From Klebsiella grimontii (lineage in GTDB: Bacteria; Pseudomonadota; Gammaproteobacteria; Enterobacterales; Enterobacteriaceae), in NCBI RefSeq assembly GCF_900200035.1, contig NZ_FZTC01000023.1:1-64000 (forward strand): 64,000 nt of DNA, given 5' to 3'. Shown one piece after another: positions 38,727 through 51,400 of the stretch. The first letter of the stretch is position 1. Each line of letters starts with the position of its first letter. The translations under genes and the position numbers were made by a program. The notes under the pieces were generated by a model that was not told the origin of the DNA, searched no databases, and saw nothing but the letters and a program-made list of their open reading frames with translations.

Positions 38727-40058
38727 ATGGTGAAGGAACGTCGCACCGAACTGGTAGAGGGATTCCGCCATTCTGTCCCCTATATTAACGCCCATCGGGG
38801 TAAAACGTTTGTCATCATGCTGGGCGGAGAAGCCATTGAGCATGATAATTTCTCTAGTATTGTCAACGACATTGGTCTTCTTCACAGTCTGGGCATTCGC
38901 CTGGTGGTGGTCTATGGCGCTCGTCCGCAGATTGACGCCAACCTGGCGGAGCATCGCCATGAGCCGGTTTATCACAAACAAACCCGAGTGACTGACGCCA
39001 AAACGCTTGAGCTGGTTAAGCAGGCGGCGGGTATGCTGCAGCTGGAAATTACCGCGCGCCTGTCGATGAGCCTCAACAATACGCCGCTGCAGGGCGCCCA
39101 CATCAACGTGGTCAGCGGCAATTTCATTATCGCGCAGCCGTTAGGCGTGGATGACGGCGTGGATTACTGCCACAGCGGGCGCATTCGCCGCATTGATGAA
39201 GAAGCTATTCACCGCCAGTTGGATAACGGCGCGATCGTGCTGATGGGCCCGGTTGCGGTGTCGGTCACCGGCGAAAGCTTTAACCTGACCTCCGAAGAGA
39301 TTGCCACCCAGCTGGCGATTAAGCTGAAAGCCGAAAAAATGATTGGCTTCTGTTCATCGCAGGGCGTTTACAACCAGGATGGCGAGATCGTCCCCGAGCT
39401 GTTCCCCAACGAAGCCCAGGCGCGGGTTGAAGAGATGGAAGCGGACGAAGACTACAGCTCCGGCACCGTGCGCTTCCTGCGCGGCGCGGTAAAAGCCTGC
39501 CGCAGCGGCGTGCGTCGCTGCCACCTGATCAGCTACCAGGAAAACGGCACCCTGCTGCAGGAGTTATTCTCACGCGACGGTATCGGCACCCAGATAGTGA
39601 TGGAGAGCGCCGAGCAGATCCGCCGCGCCACCATTAACGATATCGGCGGCATCCTCGAGCTGATTAGCCCGCTGGAACAGCAGGGCATTCTGGTGCGGCG
39701 CTCGCGCGAGCAGCTGGAGATGGAAATCGATAAATTCACCATTATTCAGCGCGACAACACCACTATCGCCTGCGCCGCGCTCTATCCTTTCCCGGAAGAG
39801 AAGATCGGCGAAATGGCCTGCGTGGCGGTGCATCCGGATTACCGCAGCTCATCGCGCGGCGAAGTGCTGCTCGAGCGTATTGCCGCGCAGGCGAAGCAAA
39901 TGGGCCTCAGCAAGCTGTTTGTGCTCACGACCCGCAGCATTCACTGGTTCCAGGAGCGCGGATTTACGCCGGTCGACGTCGACCTGCTGCCGGAAAGCAA
40001 AAAAGAGATGTACAACTATCAGCGCCGCTCCAAGGTGCTGATGGCCGACCTGGCCTGA
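38727..40058 (+). CDS. argA: N-acetylglutamate synthase ArgA
   Basis: First committed step of arginine synthesis: acetylation of glutamate by acetyl-CoA. The 443-residue protein has an N-terminal amino acid kinase-like domain that senses arginine (about 1-290, with [11 protein letters not shown]) and a C-terminal GNAT acetyltransferase domain (about 295-440, with [24 protein letters not shown]). The start is ATG here with GAGGT upstream; E. coli uses GTG as I recall. Confidence 0.97.
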   Translation: MVKERRTELVEGFRHSVPYINAHRGKTFVIMLGGEAIEHDNFSSIVNDIGLLHSLGIRLVVVYGARPQIDANLAEHRHEPVYHKQTRVTDAKTLELVKQAAGMLQLEITARLSMSLNNTPLQGAHINVVSGNFIIAQPLGVDDGVDYCHSGRIRRIDEEAIHRQLDNGAIVLMGPVAVSVTGESFNLTSEEIATQLAIKLKAEKMIGFCSSQGVYNQDGEIVPELFPNEAQARVEEMEADEDYSSGTVRFLRGAVKACRSGVRRCHLISYQENGTLLQELFSRDGIGTQIVMESAEQIRRATINDIGGILELISPLEQQGILVRRSREQLEMEIDKFTIIQRDNTTIACAALYPFPEEKIGEMACVAVHPDYRSSSRGEVLLERIAAQAKQMGLSKLFVLTTRSIHWFQERGFTPVDVDLLPESKKEMYNYQRRSKVLMADLA

Positions 40059-40098
40059 TTCTCTCCCCCGGAAAGCGCACGGCTGACCGGGGATAACA

Positions 40099-41934
40099 TC
40101 ACCGGGCGGAAAAGATATCCGCCAGGCCGCTGCGCCGTTCGGTACGTGCGACAACTGCCTGGGTCAGCACCTGCTCATCGGCATAGATCGACAGCTGCCG
40201 TTTGGCACGCGTAATAGCGGTATAAACCAGCTCGCGGGTCACCAGCGGCACGCTGCGCGATGGCAGAATCAGCGCCGCGTGATCGAACTCCGACCCCTGC
40301 GATTTATGCACCGTCATCGCCCAGGCGGTATCGTGCTCCGGCAGACGGCTTGGCTGTACCGACTTGATGCTGCCATCGGGCATCGGGAACCACACCCGCA
40401 GGCCATCGTCTCTTTCCAGCGCGATACCGATATCGCCGTTAAACAGCCCCAGCGCGCTGTCGTTGCGGGAAATCATCACCGGACGGCCTTCATACCAGCG
40501 CGAATGGCGCGGCAGAGCAATCGCCCGCTTGCGGTTCAGCATCTGCTCCAGCTGTTCGTTCAAGCCGCTGACGCCATAAGGGCCATCGCGCAGCGCGCAC
40601 AGTAGCTGAAACTCGCTAAAGGCGGCAATCAGCTCTGCGGGCTCGGCCCGTTCACGCAGCAGCTGCAGAAAACGGCCGTAGCCCGCCTGCGCCTGAACGA
40701 GCATCGCTTCATACTCCTCGGTGGAGCTCAGCGGATGCAGGGCGATATCGTCGAACGACTGACGCAGCGTCTCCCTGACCGCGCGGCGTTCACCGCTGTT
40801 CACCGCCCAGGCCAGATGGCCGATACCGGAGTGGCGGCCAAAACGGTAGCTTTTTTGCAGCAGGCACAGGCTGTCGCGCAGGGCGCCGGCAATCTCGCTT
40901 TCGCCTGCCGGCACCGGCTGACCGGTCAAGCGGCCAAGCTGCGCCGCCCGCGCCGGGGTGAACCCTGCATTAACCCACGCGCAAATATCTCCCAGCACCG
41001 CGCCGGCCTCTACCGAAGCCAGCTGATCGCGGTCGCCAAGGAAAATCACCCGCCCGTGTTCAGGCAGCGCGTCGATCAGACGCGACATCATCGGCAGGTC
41101 AATCATTGAGGCTTCATCCACCACCAGCACGTCAAGATGCAGCGGGTTCCCGGCATGATAGCGCATCCGCTGGCTCCCCGGCTGCGCGCCCAACAGGCGA
41201 TGGAGGGTACTGGCTTCGGTCGGCACCAGCGCCTTTTGTTCGTCGGTAAGAGGGAGGCGGCGCAGCGCCGCGCCGAGGGATTCGGTCAGGCGCGCGGCGG
41301 CTTTACCGGTCGGCGCCGCCAGACGAATACGGCAGCGCGGGCTGGCGTTGGTTTGAATCAGCGCCGCCAGCAGTTTGGCGACGGTGGTGGTTTTACCGGT
41401 CCCGGGGCCGCCGGAGATCACCGAAATCCGTCGGGTCAGGGCAACCGCGGCAGCGACCTTTTGCCAGTCGATTTCATCCCCTGGCGGAAACAGCGCGTCG
41501 AGCGTCGAGGCCAGCCGGGCTTCATCTACCTCCAGCACCTGATTGGCTTCGTTAAAGAAGCGCGCGACGGTTAATTCGTTGCGCCACATGCGGTTGAGAT
41601 AGAGCCGCTCGCCGCAGAGGATCATCGGCGTCGGCCGCTCACCGCGGCTCACCGCTTCCGAATCGAGCAGCAGCGGCAACCAGCTCTCCGCAGCGCCGGT
41701 TAGTTCAAGGATTTGCTCGCTCAGAGCCGTTGTCTTTGCGCTCAGGAGCTCATCGTCGGCAAGACGTGAAATCGGCAGGCAGACGTGCCCCTCTCCGGCA
41801 TCGCGGCTGAGAATGGCGGCGGTCAGCTTCACCGCCGGGTGCGCCTCCTGCGCCACCATGAGCGCAAACTGAACGTCCAGCGGGCGCAGCAGGCGCTGCT
41901 CAACCGCCTGCAGCAACAGTTCATCCATGGTCAT
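40099..41934 (-). CDS. recD: Exonuclease V subunit RecD
   Basis: 5'-to-3' helicase subunit of RecBCD, which processes double-strand breaks. The 611-residue protein has Walker [15 protein letters not shown] (about residues 174-187), [13 protein letters not shown], and the C-terminal helicase motif [15 protein letters not shown]. It overlaps recB by four bases and converges with argA 40 bases away. Confidence 0.97.
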   Translation of the reverse strand: MTMDELLLQAVEQRLLRPLDVQFALMVAQEAHPAVKLTAAILSRDAGEGHVCLPISRLADDELLSAKTTALSEQILELTGAAESWLPLLLDSEAVSRGERPTPMILCGERLYLNRMWRNELTVARFFNEANQVLEVDEARLASTLDALFPPGDEIDWQKVAAAVALTRRISVISGGPGTGKTTTVAKLLAALIQTNASPRCRIRLAAPTGKAAARLTESLGAALRRLPLTDEQKALVPTEASTLHRLLGAQPGSQRMRYHAGNPLHLDVLVVDEASMIDLPMMSRLIDALPEHGRVIFLGDRDQLASVEAGAVLGDICAWVNAGFTPARAAQLGRLTGQPVPAGESEIAGALRDSLCLLQKSYRFGRHSGIGHLAWAVNSGERRAVRETLRQSFDDIALHPLSSTEEYEAMLVQAQAGYGRFLQLLRERAEPAELIAAFSEFQLLCALRDGPYGVSGLNEQLEQMLNRKRAIALPRHSRWYEGRPVMISRNDSALGLFNGDIGIALERDDGLRVWFPMPDGSIKSVQPSRLPEHDTAWAMTVHKSQGSEFDHAALILPSRSVPLVTRELVYTAITRAKRQLSIYADEQVLTQAVVARTERRSGLADIFSAR

Positions 41935-44900
41935 AGCACAACCTCCTGGGTTTCCCCGGCAAACAGCGCATCGAGGCCGTTAATCAGCGGCAGCGCCGGT
42001 CGGGTGGTGAAGATCCCCTGCCCGCCGTCCTGCCCGTCCATGCCGCGCAAAAAGAGATAAATAACGCCGCCGAAATGGCGTTCGTAATCATAATCGGCAA
42101 TACGGTGGCGTAAATAGCGGTGCAGCGCCAGGCTATAGAGCTGATACTGCAAATCGTAACGATGCGAACACATTGCCTGCCTCATCGCTTCCTGGGTATA
42201 GGCCTCGCGGTTTTCCCCAAGCCAGTTGGATTTGTAATCCAGCAGGTAGTAGCGGCCGTTGTGGCGAAACACCAGGTCGATAAAGCCTTTCAGCATACCG
42301 CGCACCTGGCGAAAATCGAGCGTGGGGGTATCGACGGAGAGCGGATCGTACTGCCGAATCAGCGCATCCAGACGCAGGGGATCCAGCGGCTGTTCGATGG
42401 GCAGATAAAACGCCATCTCCACCTGTTTATCGCGCGCGCTAAGCTGATTGAGGGCGATCTCCGCGCCAGGCAGAGGGGTTCGCAGCACGCCGTCGAGCCA
42501 TGCGGTCAACACCGGCGTCCACTTTTCCTCGAAGCCGCTCAACTGGAGTTTTTCCGCCATCCAGTCGGCGGGAACCGGCTGGGTAAAATCGAGATCTTCG
42601 AACAAACTGTGCAGAAACGTCCCCGGCGACGCACCGCGCGGGAACTGGTGCGGCGTAAGCTGCGGCTCCTCCACGACCTCACCGACGCCGGCGGCATCGA
42701 CGTCCAGTCGCGGCAGAAGATCCTGCGCCGCGCTGTGTCCATTCTGCTGCAGGCCGGAGTAACTGGTGACCCGCCAGTCATCGGTCACCGACCGCTCGAG
42801 CATACGGGCTGAAAGCGGCGGCAGCGCCGCCTGCGGAGCCTGCCACGGCGTCTGCGCCGCCATATCCGGCAGCTGCAGTGCAATGTCCCCGCTGCAGAAC
42901 GCCTGCAGGCGCGCCATCAGCCCCGCGGCATCCATCGCTTCCCCATCCTGCAGCAGGCGGCCCAGCGCGCTGTGATGAAAATCGCTGGCGCCGGGTTTGT
43001 CGCTGCGTCGGGTGCTGAGCGGCGCCACGCCAAGGCTACAGTGCCAGACCGCGCGGGTCAGCGCGACGTAAAGCAGACGTAGGTCTTCGGCCAGACGCTC
43101 GGCCTCCGCCAGCGCCATGCTGCCCTCATCCTGGCCCAGGTCAAGAACGGCGGCAAAGGAGCTTCTGTCGTGATAAAACGCCTGATCCTGCTTACGGAAC
43201 CGCGCGATAAACGGCAGCCAGACCAGCGGATACTCCAGCCCTTTCGATTTATGGATGGTGACGATCTGCACCAGATGCTTGTCGCTTTCCAGCCGCATCT
43301 GCTGGCTGGAGGCGTTGCTGTCCGGTTCGGCGATATGCTGCGCCAGCCAGCGCACCAGCGCATGTTCGCTCTCCAGCTGGTTCGCCGCCTCCTGCAGGAG
43401 CTCGCTGATATGCAGAATATCGGTCAGGCGTCGCTCGCCGCCGTTGGTTGCCAGCAGATTTTCAGCGATGCGCCGCGCGCTCATCAGCGCGCGCAGCATC
43501 GGCATGACGCCCCGCTGCCGCCAGAGTTGCCGGTATCGGCTAAACTCCTCAACCAGCTCATCCCACGCCCGTTCGTCGTGATTGAGATTTTCGATATCCA
43601 GCGCGTTAAGGCCAAACATCGACGTCGCCAGCGCGCTGCGCAGCGTATTTTCGCGCTCGGGAGCCAGCACCGCCTGTAGCAGCCACAGCAGCTCCTGCGC
43701 CTCCGGCGTTTCAAACACGCTATCGCGATTGGAGAGGTACACGGAAGGAATCGACAGCAGCTGGAGGGCATCGCGGATTAAAGACGCTTCCTGGCGATTA
43801 CGCACCAGCACCGTGATGTCTGAAGCCCGCACCGGCTCGGCTTTTTCACCGCGCCACAGCAGCGCCTTGCCCTGCTGGCCGGCGCTGAGCCAGTCGCGGA
43901 TTTGCGCCGCGCAGAGCTGAGCCATAAACGTCTGGTAATCCCCCGCGCCCACGGCCTCGCCCGACATCAGCCAGATATTCATCGCCGGTATCGCAGCATC
44001 ATCGACGGTAAAGCGCAGCCCCTGGTTTTTATCGGCCGACTTCACCGGCATAAACGGGATTTCGCGGAACATAAAGGGGTTATCGCTGAGACTAAACAGG
44101 CGATTGACGCTGTCAACCATCCCCGGCGCGGATCGCCAGTTGGTGTCGAGCGTATAATGGGCGGTGACGTCCCCGCGCGCCTTCATATAGGTGAAAATAT
44201 CCGCGCCGCGGAAGGCATAGATAGCCTGTTTGGGGTCGCCAATCAGCAGCAGCGCGGTGTCCGCCTGACGCCGCCAGATGCGGCGAAAGATGCGGTACTG
44301 CTGCGGGTCGGTATCCTGAAATTCGTCGATCATCGCCACCGGAAAGCGCTGGCGAATCGCGCTGGCCAGCGCTTCGCCGCTCTCCCCGCGCAGAGCGTCA
44401 TCCAGGCGGCTGAGCATATCGTCAAAGCCCAGCTCGCCGCGGCGGCGCTTCTCCCGCGCGACCGCTTCGCGGATTTCAACCATCGCCCTGGCGATCACCA
44501 GATCGGTCAAGGTTAACGGTGACGCCAGCAGCGCTTCTACCGCGCTGAACAGCGGGTGTACCGGCGGCGCGCCGTCGGCTTTGGTGCGCTCAAGCAAGAA
44601 GGCCTGGGAGAACTTTTCCAGCGCATCCGGAAGCTGGTAGCTCAGGGTCTCTTCCTCGGCCCAGGCGGTCACTTTCTCCAGCCATTTCCCCTGATTGCCG
44701 CGATTGAATTTGCGCCGGTCGAGGCCCGAGTTTTCCAGCACTGCCTCAACCTCGCCCACCTGCGCCAGCCACTGCTGCTTCAGCGCGTTGATACGCTCGA
44801 TAATTTGCTGATGGCGTTCGGCCAGCGTTTCATCAGCCGACGGCGGAGATTTAAGCTGCGGCGCCTCCCCCTGCAGCCAGCGGTCGATGGATTTCAGCAG

Positions 44901-45476
44901 GTCGCGCGGCCCTTTCCACGCTTCGTGGATAACCGCCGCGATTTCGCGCGGCAGCGGGTAGCAGTGGCGACGCCAGAAGTCGGCGCAGGCCTGATAGCGC
45001 AGGCGGGATTCGTCTTCAATCAGCTGCTGTTCGAACAGCATGCCGGACTCAAAGGCATTGAGGCTCAGCATTCGCTGGCAGAAGCCGTGAATGGTAAACA
45101 CCGCCGCTTCGTCCATCTGGCGTTCGGCCAGCAGCAGCGTTTGCGCGGCCTGGGTTTTATCGGCAATTTCCGCCAGCAGCCCGGCGTAAAGCGGGTCGTC
45201 GGCGCTGTCGCGCAGGCAGGCGATACGCAGCTCATGGATGTTACTGCGAATACGCCCGCGCAGCTCTTCGGTCGCCGCTTCGGTAAAGGTCACCACCAGC
45301 AGCTCTTCCACGCTGACCTGCCGGGGAAAGGCGGATTCACCGCCCAGCCCCAGCAGCAGCCGCAGATAGAGCGCGGCGATGGTAAAGGTTTTTCCGGTGC
45401 CCGCAGAGGCTTCTATCAAACGCTCGCCCGTCAGGGGCAAGCGCAGGGGGTCAAGAGACTCAGCGGTGTCGGTCAT
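41931..45476 (-). CDS. recB: Exonuclease V subunit RecB
   Basis: 3'-to-5' helicase and nuclease subunit of RecBCD. The 1181-residue protein has a UvrD-type helicase with Walker [17 protein letters not shown] (about residues 23-38), [15 protein letters not shown] and [16 protein letters not shown]. The C-terminal nuclease domain has [16 protein letters not shown], including the catalytic Asp and Lys. It overlaps ptrA and recD by four bases each. Confidence 0.98.
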   Translation of the reverse strand: MTDTAESLDPLRLPLTGERLIEASAGTGKTFTIAALYLRLLLGLGGESAFPRQVSVEELLVVTFTEAATEELRGRIRSNIHELRIACLRDSADDPLYAGLLAEIADKTQAAQTLLLAERQMDEAAVFTIHGFCQRMLSLNAFESGMLFEQQLIEDESRLRYQACADFWRRHCYPLPREIAAVIHEAWKGPRDLLKSIDRWLQGEAPQLKSPPSADETLAERHQQIIERINALKQQWLAQVGEVEAVLENSGLDRRKFNRGNQGKWLEKVTAWAEEETLSYQLPDALEKFSQAFLLERTKADGAPPVHPLFSAVEALLASPLTLTDLVIARAMVEIREAVAREKRRRGELGFDDMLSRLDDALRGESGEALASAIRQRFPVAMIDEFQDTDPQQYRIFRRIWRRQADTALLLIGDPKQAIYAFRGADIFTYMKARGDVTAHYTLDTNWRSAPGMVDSVNRLFSLSDNPFMFREIPFMPVKSADKNQGLRFTVDDAAIPAMNIWLMSGEAVGAGDYQTFMAQLCAAQIRDWLSAGQQGKALLWRGEKAEPVRASDITVLVRNRQEASLIRDALQLLSIPSVYLSNRDSVFETPEAQELLWLLQAVLAPERENTLRSALATSMFGLNALDIENLNHDERAWDELVEEFSRYRQLWRQRGVMPMLRALMSARRIAENLLATNGGERRLTDILHISELLQEAANQLESEHALVRWLAQHIAEPDSNASSQQMRLESDKHLVQIVTIHKSKGLEYPLVWLPFIARFRKQDQAFYHDRSSFAAVLDLGQDEGSMALAEAERLAEDLRLLYVALTRAVWHCSLGVAPLSTRRSDKPGASDFHHSALGRLLQDGEAMDAAGLMARLQAFCSGDIALQLPDMAAQTPWQAPQAALPPLSARMLERSVTDDWRVTSYSGLQQNGHSAAQDLLPRLDVDAAGVGEVVEEPQLTPHQFPRGASPGTFLHSLFEDLDFTQPVPADWMAEKLQLSGFEEKWTPVLTAWLDGVLRTPLPGAEIALNQLSARDKQVEMAFYLPIEQPLDPLRLDALIRQYDPLSVDTPTLDFRQVRGMLKGFIDLVFRHNGRYYLLDYKSNWLGENREAYTQEAMRQAMCSHRYDLQYQLYSLALHRYLRHRIADYDYERHFGGVIYLFLRGMDGQDGGQGIFTTRPALPLINGLDALFAGETQEVVL

Positions 45477-48358
45477 TCATTCTCTCGCATCAGGGGTAAG
45501 GATTTCTGCAATGCGCTGACGTTCTCCCAGACTTTGCCATCCTGAGGATGCGCGTACTCCGCCTTGCCATTCTGGCTACCGGAAACCTGGGAGAGAATTG
45601 CCATGCCCTGCGGATCCACCACCGTCTGATGGAAGAAGTCGGCAAGCTTTTGCGGCGTCAGCAGTTTAATCTGAGCCACTACTTTATCACGTGAATCGAA
45701 GCGCATATTACCGCGATCGAAATCTTTGCTCAGCTTCGATGCTTCATCGCCGAGAGTCTGCGGCGCCTCCAGCATCTGGCCAATCACCGCCTGCTGAATC
45801 TGCGCAAACTCTTCCGGCTTCATCGCCCGCAGTTTGGCTTCCGCCGTGGGGAAGAAGGCCTGGAAACGCTGCCAGAGGTAAGCCGGCTGCTTATCGTTGC
45901 TTTGCAGCAGGAAGCCCATCCCCCACTGGCGGCCAACGTTCATCGAGAAGGCGAAGACCGCGTAGCCCAGCTGTTCTTCCGTACGCAGCTGGTTATAGAA
46001 CCACGGCTGGACGATTTGCCCGAGAAGCGAGCTGGCGGCGGAGCTGGCGTATTCGTCAACGTTCGGCGGCGCGAAGACGGCGGCCAGCGCGGAATCGGTG
46101 CTGTTACCCGCTTTTTCAAAAATCGCCAGCTGTTTGCGGTCGACCAGCACATCTTTGTTGCGGCACCACTCGTTGCCGTCGGCGCCCAGCTGTTTTTGGA
46201 TCTGCCGCGCCATGGCGGTGGATTGATCGGCGGTGAGATTACCGATGACCATCAGCTCCGGTCGCCCTTTCGCTTTGAGATTAGCGCGGTACTCCAGCAC
46301 CTCTTTCAGGGCGATCGACGGCAGCAGCGCCCGCCGCTCTTCACGCTGGAAGTACGGCACCTGCGAAACCATCTGAATCGGCATGATCGCCTGATCGTAG
46401 GCTTTGCCTTTATCCGCCGAATCCATCATCTGGGCGTACCAGGATTTGGCCTGCTCCAGCTGTTCTTCGGTTGGCGTATAGCTGAAGTAGCCGTCGAGCA
46501 GGGCGTTAAACAGCTCCGGCAGATGCTGGGTATAGCCGTTGGCGTTAACCATCAGGCCGTTATTCGCGCCGGTAGAGAAGCCGATGCCGCCGACCGCCGC
46601 CTGGTTGCTGAGCTGGTCGAGCGCGATACCCGCCAGGTAATCATTGAGCGCAAATATCACCTGGCGGCGGGCGCTGTCCATCGCCTGCGGGTTGCGCAGC
46701 ACCAGCGAGATATCCGCTTTCGGTTCGCTGGCGAAATACTGGCTCGGCGCGTAAATCACCCGCAGCGTCGGTTCATCAACGATCAGCTGCGGATGCGGGT
46801 AAGCCTTGTCGCTTTTGATTAAGCTGAAATCATCCGGAATATAGGGGTTCAGCACCGGCAGCTTGAGGTCGATGGCGCTGGACTTCTGCTGCCAGTCGGC
46901 AAAGGTCTGCTCGCTGATTTTATCCACCTGATAGGGCGCATTGACAAAGTAGGCGGTCTTGTTATGCGGCTCTTTCGGGCTGATGTACCAGATGCGGGCG
47001 TTTTGCGGCGTCATCATCGCCAGGCGGTCTTTTATCGCCTGCGGATCGTAGCGATCGGCAATGTTGACCACGTCCAGGGTATGTTCGACCGGCACGCGGA
47101 TCATGGTGTCCGCCAGCCATTCGACGTAATCCATATTGCGGTTGATGGACGGGTAGCGGAAGTCGAGCGCCAGCACGTGGGCCAGTTCATCAAAATAGCG
47201 TTTATCAATCCCCTGGCTGCGCAGCAGATTGAGGTAGCTGAAGATGGCCGCGGTAACTTCATCGCGGTGCGCCAGCCCTTTGTCCGTCAGGGTCGCGGAT
47301 ATAGCCAGCACCCCGCTGTTGCCGTTGACCACCGGGTCGGAGTCCGCGCGAATGCCTTCAACCAGCCCCTGCTTTTGCAGCCAGTCGGAGAGCGTGCCGG
47401 GGCTGCGGTTACCGATCATGTAGGTCACCAGCTCATCGGTTTTGCTGCGGAACTTGTCGCTATTGTTATCAATGCGGAATTCCACGCGCAGCACTTTGCG
47501 CGGCATCGCCGGGACGTAGTGAATGATGATGCCCTTTTGCGCATCGGTCACCACCGGAACGGTAATCTCCGGTTTGCTGATATCGTGGTTCGGTACGCGA
47601 CCGTAGGTGGCCGCCGCGATGCTCGCCAGCTCCGGCAAAGGCTTGTTGCTGTAGATCACCGCTTTCATCAGGTTGGCGGAATACCAGCTATCGCGGAAAG
47701 CGTGCAGGGCATCAAGCACCGGTTTGCCGGGCTTGTCGCTCAGCGTTTCAAGGTTACCGCCGGAAAACTGCGAGCCGGGGTGCGCCGGGTTGATGGTTTC
47801 CGCGCTAACCTGCGCCATCCGCATCCCGTCCCGGGTACGCGCCATCGTGAGCTCGGCATTGACCGCATTACGCTCGCGGTCGGCATATTTTTTATCCAGC
47901 AGCGGCGCGGCGATGGCGTCGGCCAGGCGATCGACCGCGCCGTCGAGGGCATCGTTTTCCACTTCAAGATAGAAGGCGGTGCGATACGGCGCGGTGCTGG
48001 CGTTGTGGCTGCCGCCGTGCATTTTGAGAAACTCGGCGAGGCTGTCAGGCTGGGGATACTTTTTCGACCCCATCAGCGTCATATGCTCCAGGAAGTGGGC
48101 CAGCCCCTGATGCTCGGCGGGATCCTGCAGCGATCCCACGGGAACGACCAGCGCCGACAGCGATTTTACCGCCTGGGGATCGGAAACCAACAAAACCACC
48201 ATGCCGTTATCGAGGCGAATCGCCTGATATTGACGGGTATCTTTGTCGCTTTTACGGATGGTTTCCTGGATCGGTTGCCATCCGGTGTCTGCCTGACTTA
48301 ACGGCGCCCAGAGGGCGGCCAGTAAAACAATAACCTTGAACCATAAACTGCGGGGCAT
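45473..48358 (-). CDS. ptrA: Protease III (pitrilysin) PtrA
   Basis: Periplasmic M16 zinc protease that degrades small polypeptides. The 961-residue precursor has a signal peptide (VIVLLAALWAPLSQA, cleaved about residue 23) and the inverted zinc motif HFLEH in GLAHFLEHMTLMGSKKYP. It lies between recC and recB, as in E. coli, though it has no known role in recombination. Confidence 0.97.
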   Translation of the reverse strand: MPRSLWFKVIVLLAALWAPLSQADTGWQPIQETIRKSDKDTRQYQAIRLDNGMVVLLVSDPQAVKSLSALVVPVGSLQDPAEHQGLAHFLEHMTLMGSKKYPQPDSLAEFLKMHGGSHNASTAPYRTAFYLEVENDALDGAVDRLADAIAAPLLDKKYADRERNAVNAELTMARTRDGMRMAQVSAETINPAHPGSQFSGGNLETLSDKPGKPVLDALHAFRDSWYSANLMKAVIYSNKPLPELASIAAATYGRVPNHDISKPEITVPVVTDAQKGIIIHYVPAMPRKVLRVEFRIDNNSDKFRSKTDELVTYMIGNRSPGTLSDWLQKQGLVEGIRADSDPVVNGNSGVLAISATLTDKGLAHRDEVTAAIFSYLNLLRSQGIDKRYFDELAHVLALDFRYPSINRNMDYVEWLADTMIRVPVEHTLDVVNIADRYDPQAIKDRLAMMTPQNARIWYISPKEPHNKTAYFVNAPYQVDKISEQTFADWQQKSSAIDLKLPVLNPYIPDDFSLIKSDKAYPHPQLIVDEPTLRVIYAPSQYFASEPKADISLVLRNPQAMDSARRQVIFALNDYLAGIALDQLSNQAAVGGIGFSTGANNGLMVNANGYTQHLPELFNALLDGYFSYTPTEEQLEQAKSWYAQMMDSADKGKAYDQAIMPIQMVSQVPYFQREERRALLPSIALKEVLEYRANLKAKGRPELMVIGNLTADQSTAMARQIQKQLGADGNEWCRNKDVLVDRKQLAIFEKAGNSTDSALAAVFAPPNVDEYASSAASSLLGQIVQPWFYNQLRTEEQLGYAVFAFSMNVGRQWGMGFLLQSNDKQPAYLWQRFQAFFPTAEAKLRAMKPEEFAQIQQAVIGQMLEAPQTLGDEASKLSKDFDRGNMRFDSRDKVVAQIKLLTPQKLADFFHQTVVDPQGMAILSQVSGSQNGKAEYAHPQDGKVWENVSALQKSLPLMRENE

Positions 48359-48486
48359 TCACGGACCTCATCATTAACAAACCTGGCGCTGCACAATAGG
48401 CAGCCTTTATAAAACATCAGTCCGTGATTCGTTGCGCATCATAAATGAACAGCCGTCCAGTGCGCAATTTTTATACTATTACAATG

Positions 48487-51400
48487 TTATTCGGACTGAT
48501 GGAAACGAAACACCGGTAACAAATAACGCTGCGTTTGCGTCAGGATCTCTTCATAGTATTCTGGTTCCAGGGTGCGCCACAGGCGCTGATACCAGACGTC
48601 GGCGCCTTCACCGCTGACCACCATGTTCCCTTCATAAGCCTGAAGAAATTTACTGCGCGCTTTTTGCTGCGTCTCTTCGTCCATTAACATGACATCCTTT
48701 TCGGCGTCATAACAGACTTTTAGCCATGCGCCGCCGCTTTCCGGCAGCAGCAGCAGCGGTTTGGACATTCCCTGCAGGTAGCCGTCAACCAGATCGTTGA
48801 GGTAGCCCTGGGCCTGCTCCTGCGCCAGCGGAGGAAAACGCCACTCGCCCTCTTTACGCACAAACAGCCGACTTTCGCCGGTACCGCCGCTAGCACAATA
48901 GACAAGATGCTCCAGCCAAAGTTGCATCCCTTGGGCCACGCTTAATAGCGAAGGCCGCCAGCGCAGCAAACCGTCGGATTGTACCTGCTGCAGCCAGCCA
49001 GTTATGTTGACTCCGTTGCATTGCAGATCGATTTCCATGCTTTGCCCCGGCTGGCGGCAGGCGATTACCCGTTCGGCCAGGTTTTGCATCTCCTGACGCT
49101 GGGTTTCCCAGGCCAGCTCGCCGAAAGCGCCGTAGGGTAGCTCGCCGGCGGCGCGGAAACGGCGATACATCACCGAGGCGTCCTGCTCTTCAATCAGGGT
49201 GTTGAGCAGCTGCTGGTTCAGCTGATAGCGGCTCAGCCCTTCGAGGATAAAAGGTTCATCGTCGGGGATCTCGCTCTCCTCCGAGCGGAAATTCACCCGC
49301 AGCCGCTGCTGAAAGAAGGCGCGAACGGGGTGCTGCCAGAAGCGCAGCAGCTGTTCGAAAGGTAAGTGATCGATGTCCGGCGTCGGCAGCGGCTGGATGA
49401 ACGCGCCGTGCGCTTCCCCCTGCTGGCTTGCGGCCGCCAGCCATTCCCGGGCATAGCTTTGATCTTCATTGGCCAGAAAATTAGCGGCATCGAAAGGCAT
49501 GCGTGTATGCAGATGCGTGATGTGCTCTTTGACCCGCCGTTCACTGGCATCGCAGTCCAGCTCTTCGTCCCCTTCCAGGCAGTGGCTCTGGCCGATGTAG
49601 TCCGCCAGCTCCTGGACCAGAACGGAGGGATAGCGTTCACTGTTATCCTGAATAGAACGGCCGATATAGCTGATGTACAGTTTCTGCTCGGCCGACATCA
49701 GGGCTTCAAGAAACAGATAGCGGTCGTCATCGCGACGGCTACGGTCCCCGCGCTGCGGCTTCTGGCTCATTAAATCGAAGCCCAGCGGCGCCAGGGTGCG
49801 CGGATAAACGCCGTCGTTCATCCCCAGCAGGCAGACCACCTTGAAAGGAATCGAACGCATCGGCATCAGGGTACAAATATTGACCGGGCCGGCAAGAAAG
49901 CGCTGGCTGATACGCTGCTGATCGAGCCTCTGGGACAGCTCATCGCGGAGTAGCGACAGCGGTACCGTTTCGCCATACTGCGCGTCGACGCCGCCGTCAA
50001 TCACCGCCTGCCACTGCTGTTCTATCAGCGCCAACGCGGCCTCCGTTTCGCTGTCCGGAAGGAAGAAGTCGTTTAGCAGGTCGCGGCATACCGGCAGCCA
50101 CTCGGCTAATGGGCGATCCTGGGCCAGCCCGCGACGCCAGAGATTGAGCTGCATCAGCAGCGACGCCAGGTTGCCCACCAGCTCGGCGATAAGCCCGCTC
50201 GACTCATCATAAGGCAGAACCGAGCGCCACTCCCCTTCGCTGCTGTCCATGGCGTAGCCCAATAGCATACGCGTCAGACCAAAGCGCCAGGTATGCTGGC
50301 CGGTCGCCGGGAGGTCGAGCTCACGCACGTTGTCGTCATCCATTCCCCAGCGTACGCCGGATTCGTTAACCCACTGGCGCAGGTAGCGCAGCCCCTCTTC
50401 GTCGATGTTAAAGCGCGCGGCCAGTACCGGAACGTCGAGCAGCGCCAGCACGTCTTCGCTGGCGAAGCGGCTGTCGGGTAGCGAAAGGAGAGTGATAAAC
50501 GCCTGCAGCGCCGGATGCGATTCGCGGGCGCGCCGGTCGGATATCGCCCACGGCAGCCAGCGCTCGCCGCTGGCGCTGCCGAAGACCGCCTGGATATAGG
50601 GGCTGTAGCTATCGATATCCGCCACCATGACGATAATATCGCGCGGGGTGAGTTCGGGATTCTCTTCCAGCATCGCCAGCAGCCGATCGTGCAGCACCTC
50701 AACCTCGCGCTGCGGGCTGTGACAGACATGAATCGTCAGGCTGCGGTCGTCCGCGGCCAGCAGCCGCTTGCTGCCGCTGTTGGCAAACTCCTCGGCGCTG
50801 CGCCCGGCCACCGCCGCATTGCGCAGCTCAAGAATATCCGCCTGCAGATTATGCAGCAGGTTATCCGGCGCGATATCGACAAAGGCGTCCAGCTCTTCAT
50901 AGCGCTCAAGACCCGCCAGCAGATAAATATAGTCGCGCCCCAGCTTGCCCCAGGAGGCCAGCAGCGGATTACCCACATCCTGCTCCCCGGCGTCGTTGAA
51001 CAGCCCCGGAGCCTGTTCCGTATCGCGAAACAGCGGCAACGCCCGCGTCGTTTCGCGGTGGTGGCGCCGCTGGCGGGACAGCAGCTTCGCGAGAAATGCC
51101 GGGTCTTTAATGTCGCCCCAGTAATAGCGACACGGGTTGGTGAAGAGGACATAGACGTCGACATGCTTACCCAACGCCTGTAGCGCCTGCAGGTATACCG
51201 GCGGCAGCGCCGAAATCCCGCAGATAAAGACTCGCGACGGCAGCCCGGCAGGCGGCTCTTCGGCCGCTTCAAGCGCGCTGATAAAGCGTTGGTACAAATT
51301 GGCGCGATGCCACAGCGGCTGGCCCAGCTCGGCGGTATATTCCACCAGCGCTTTCCACAGCGGCGCCTGCCACTCCTGCGCATCGCCCAGGCCGTCCACG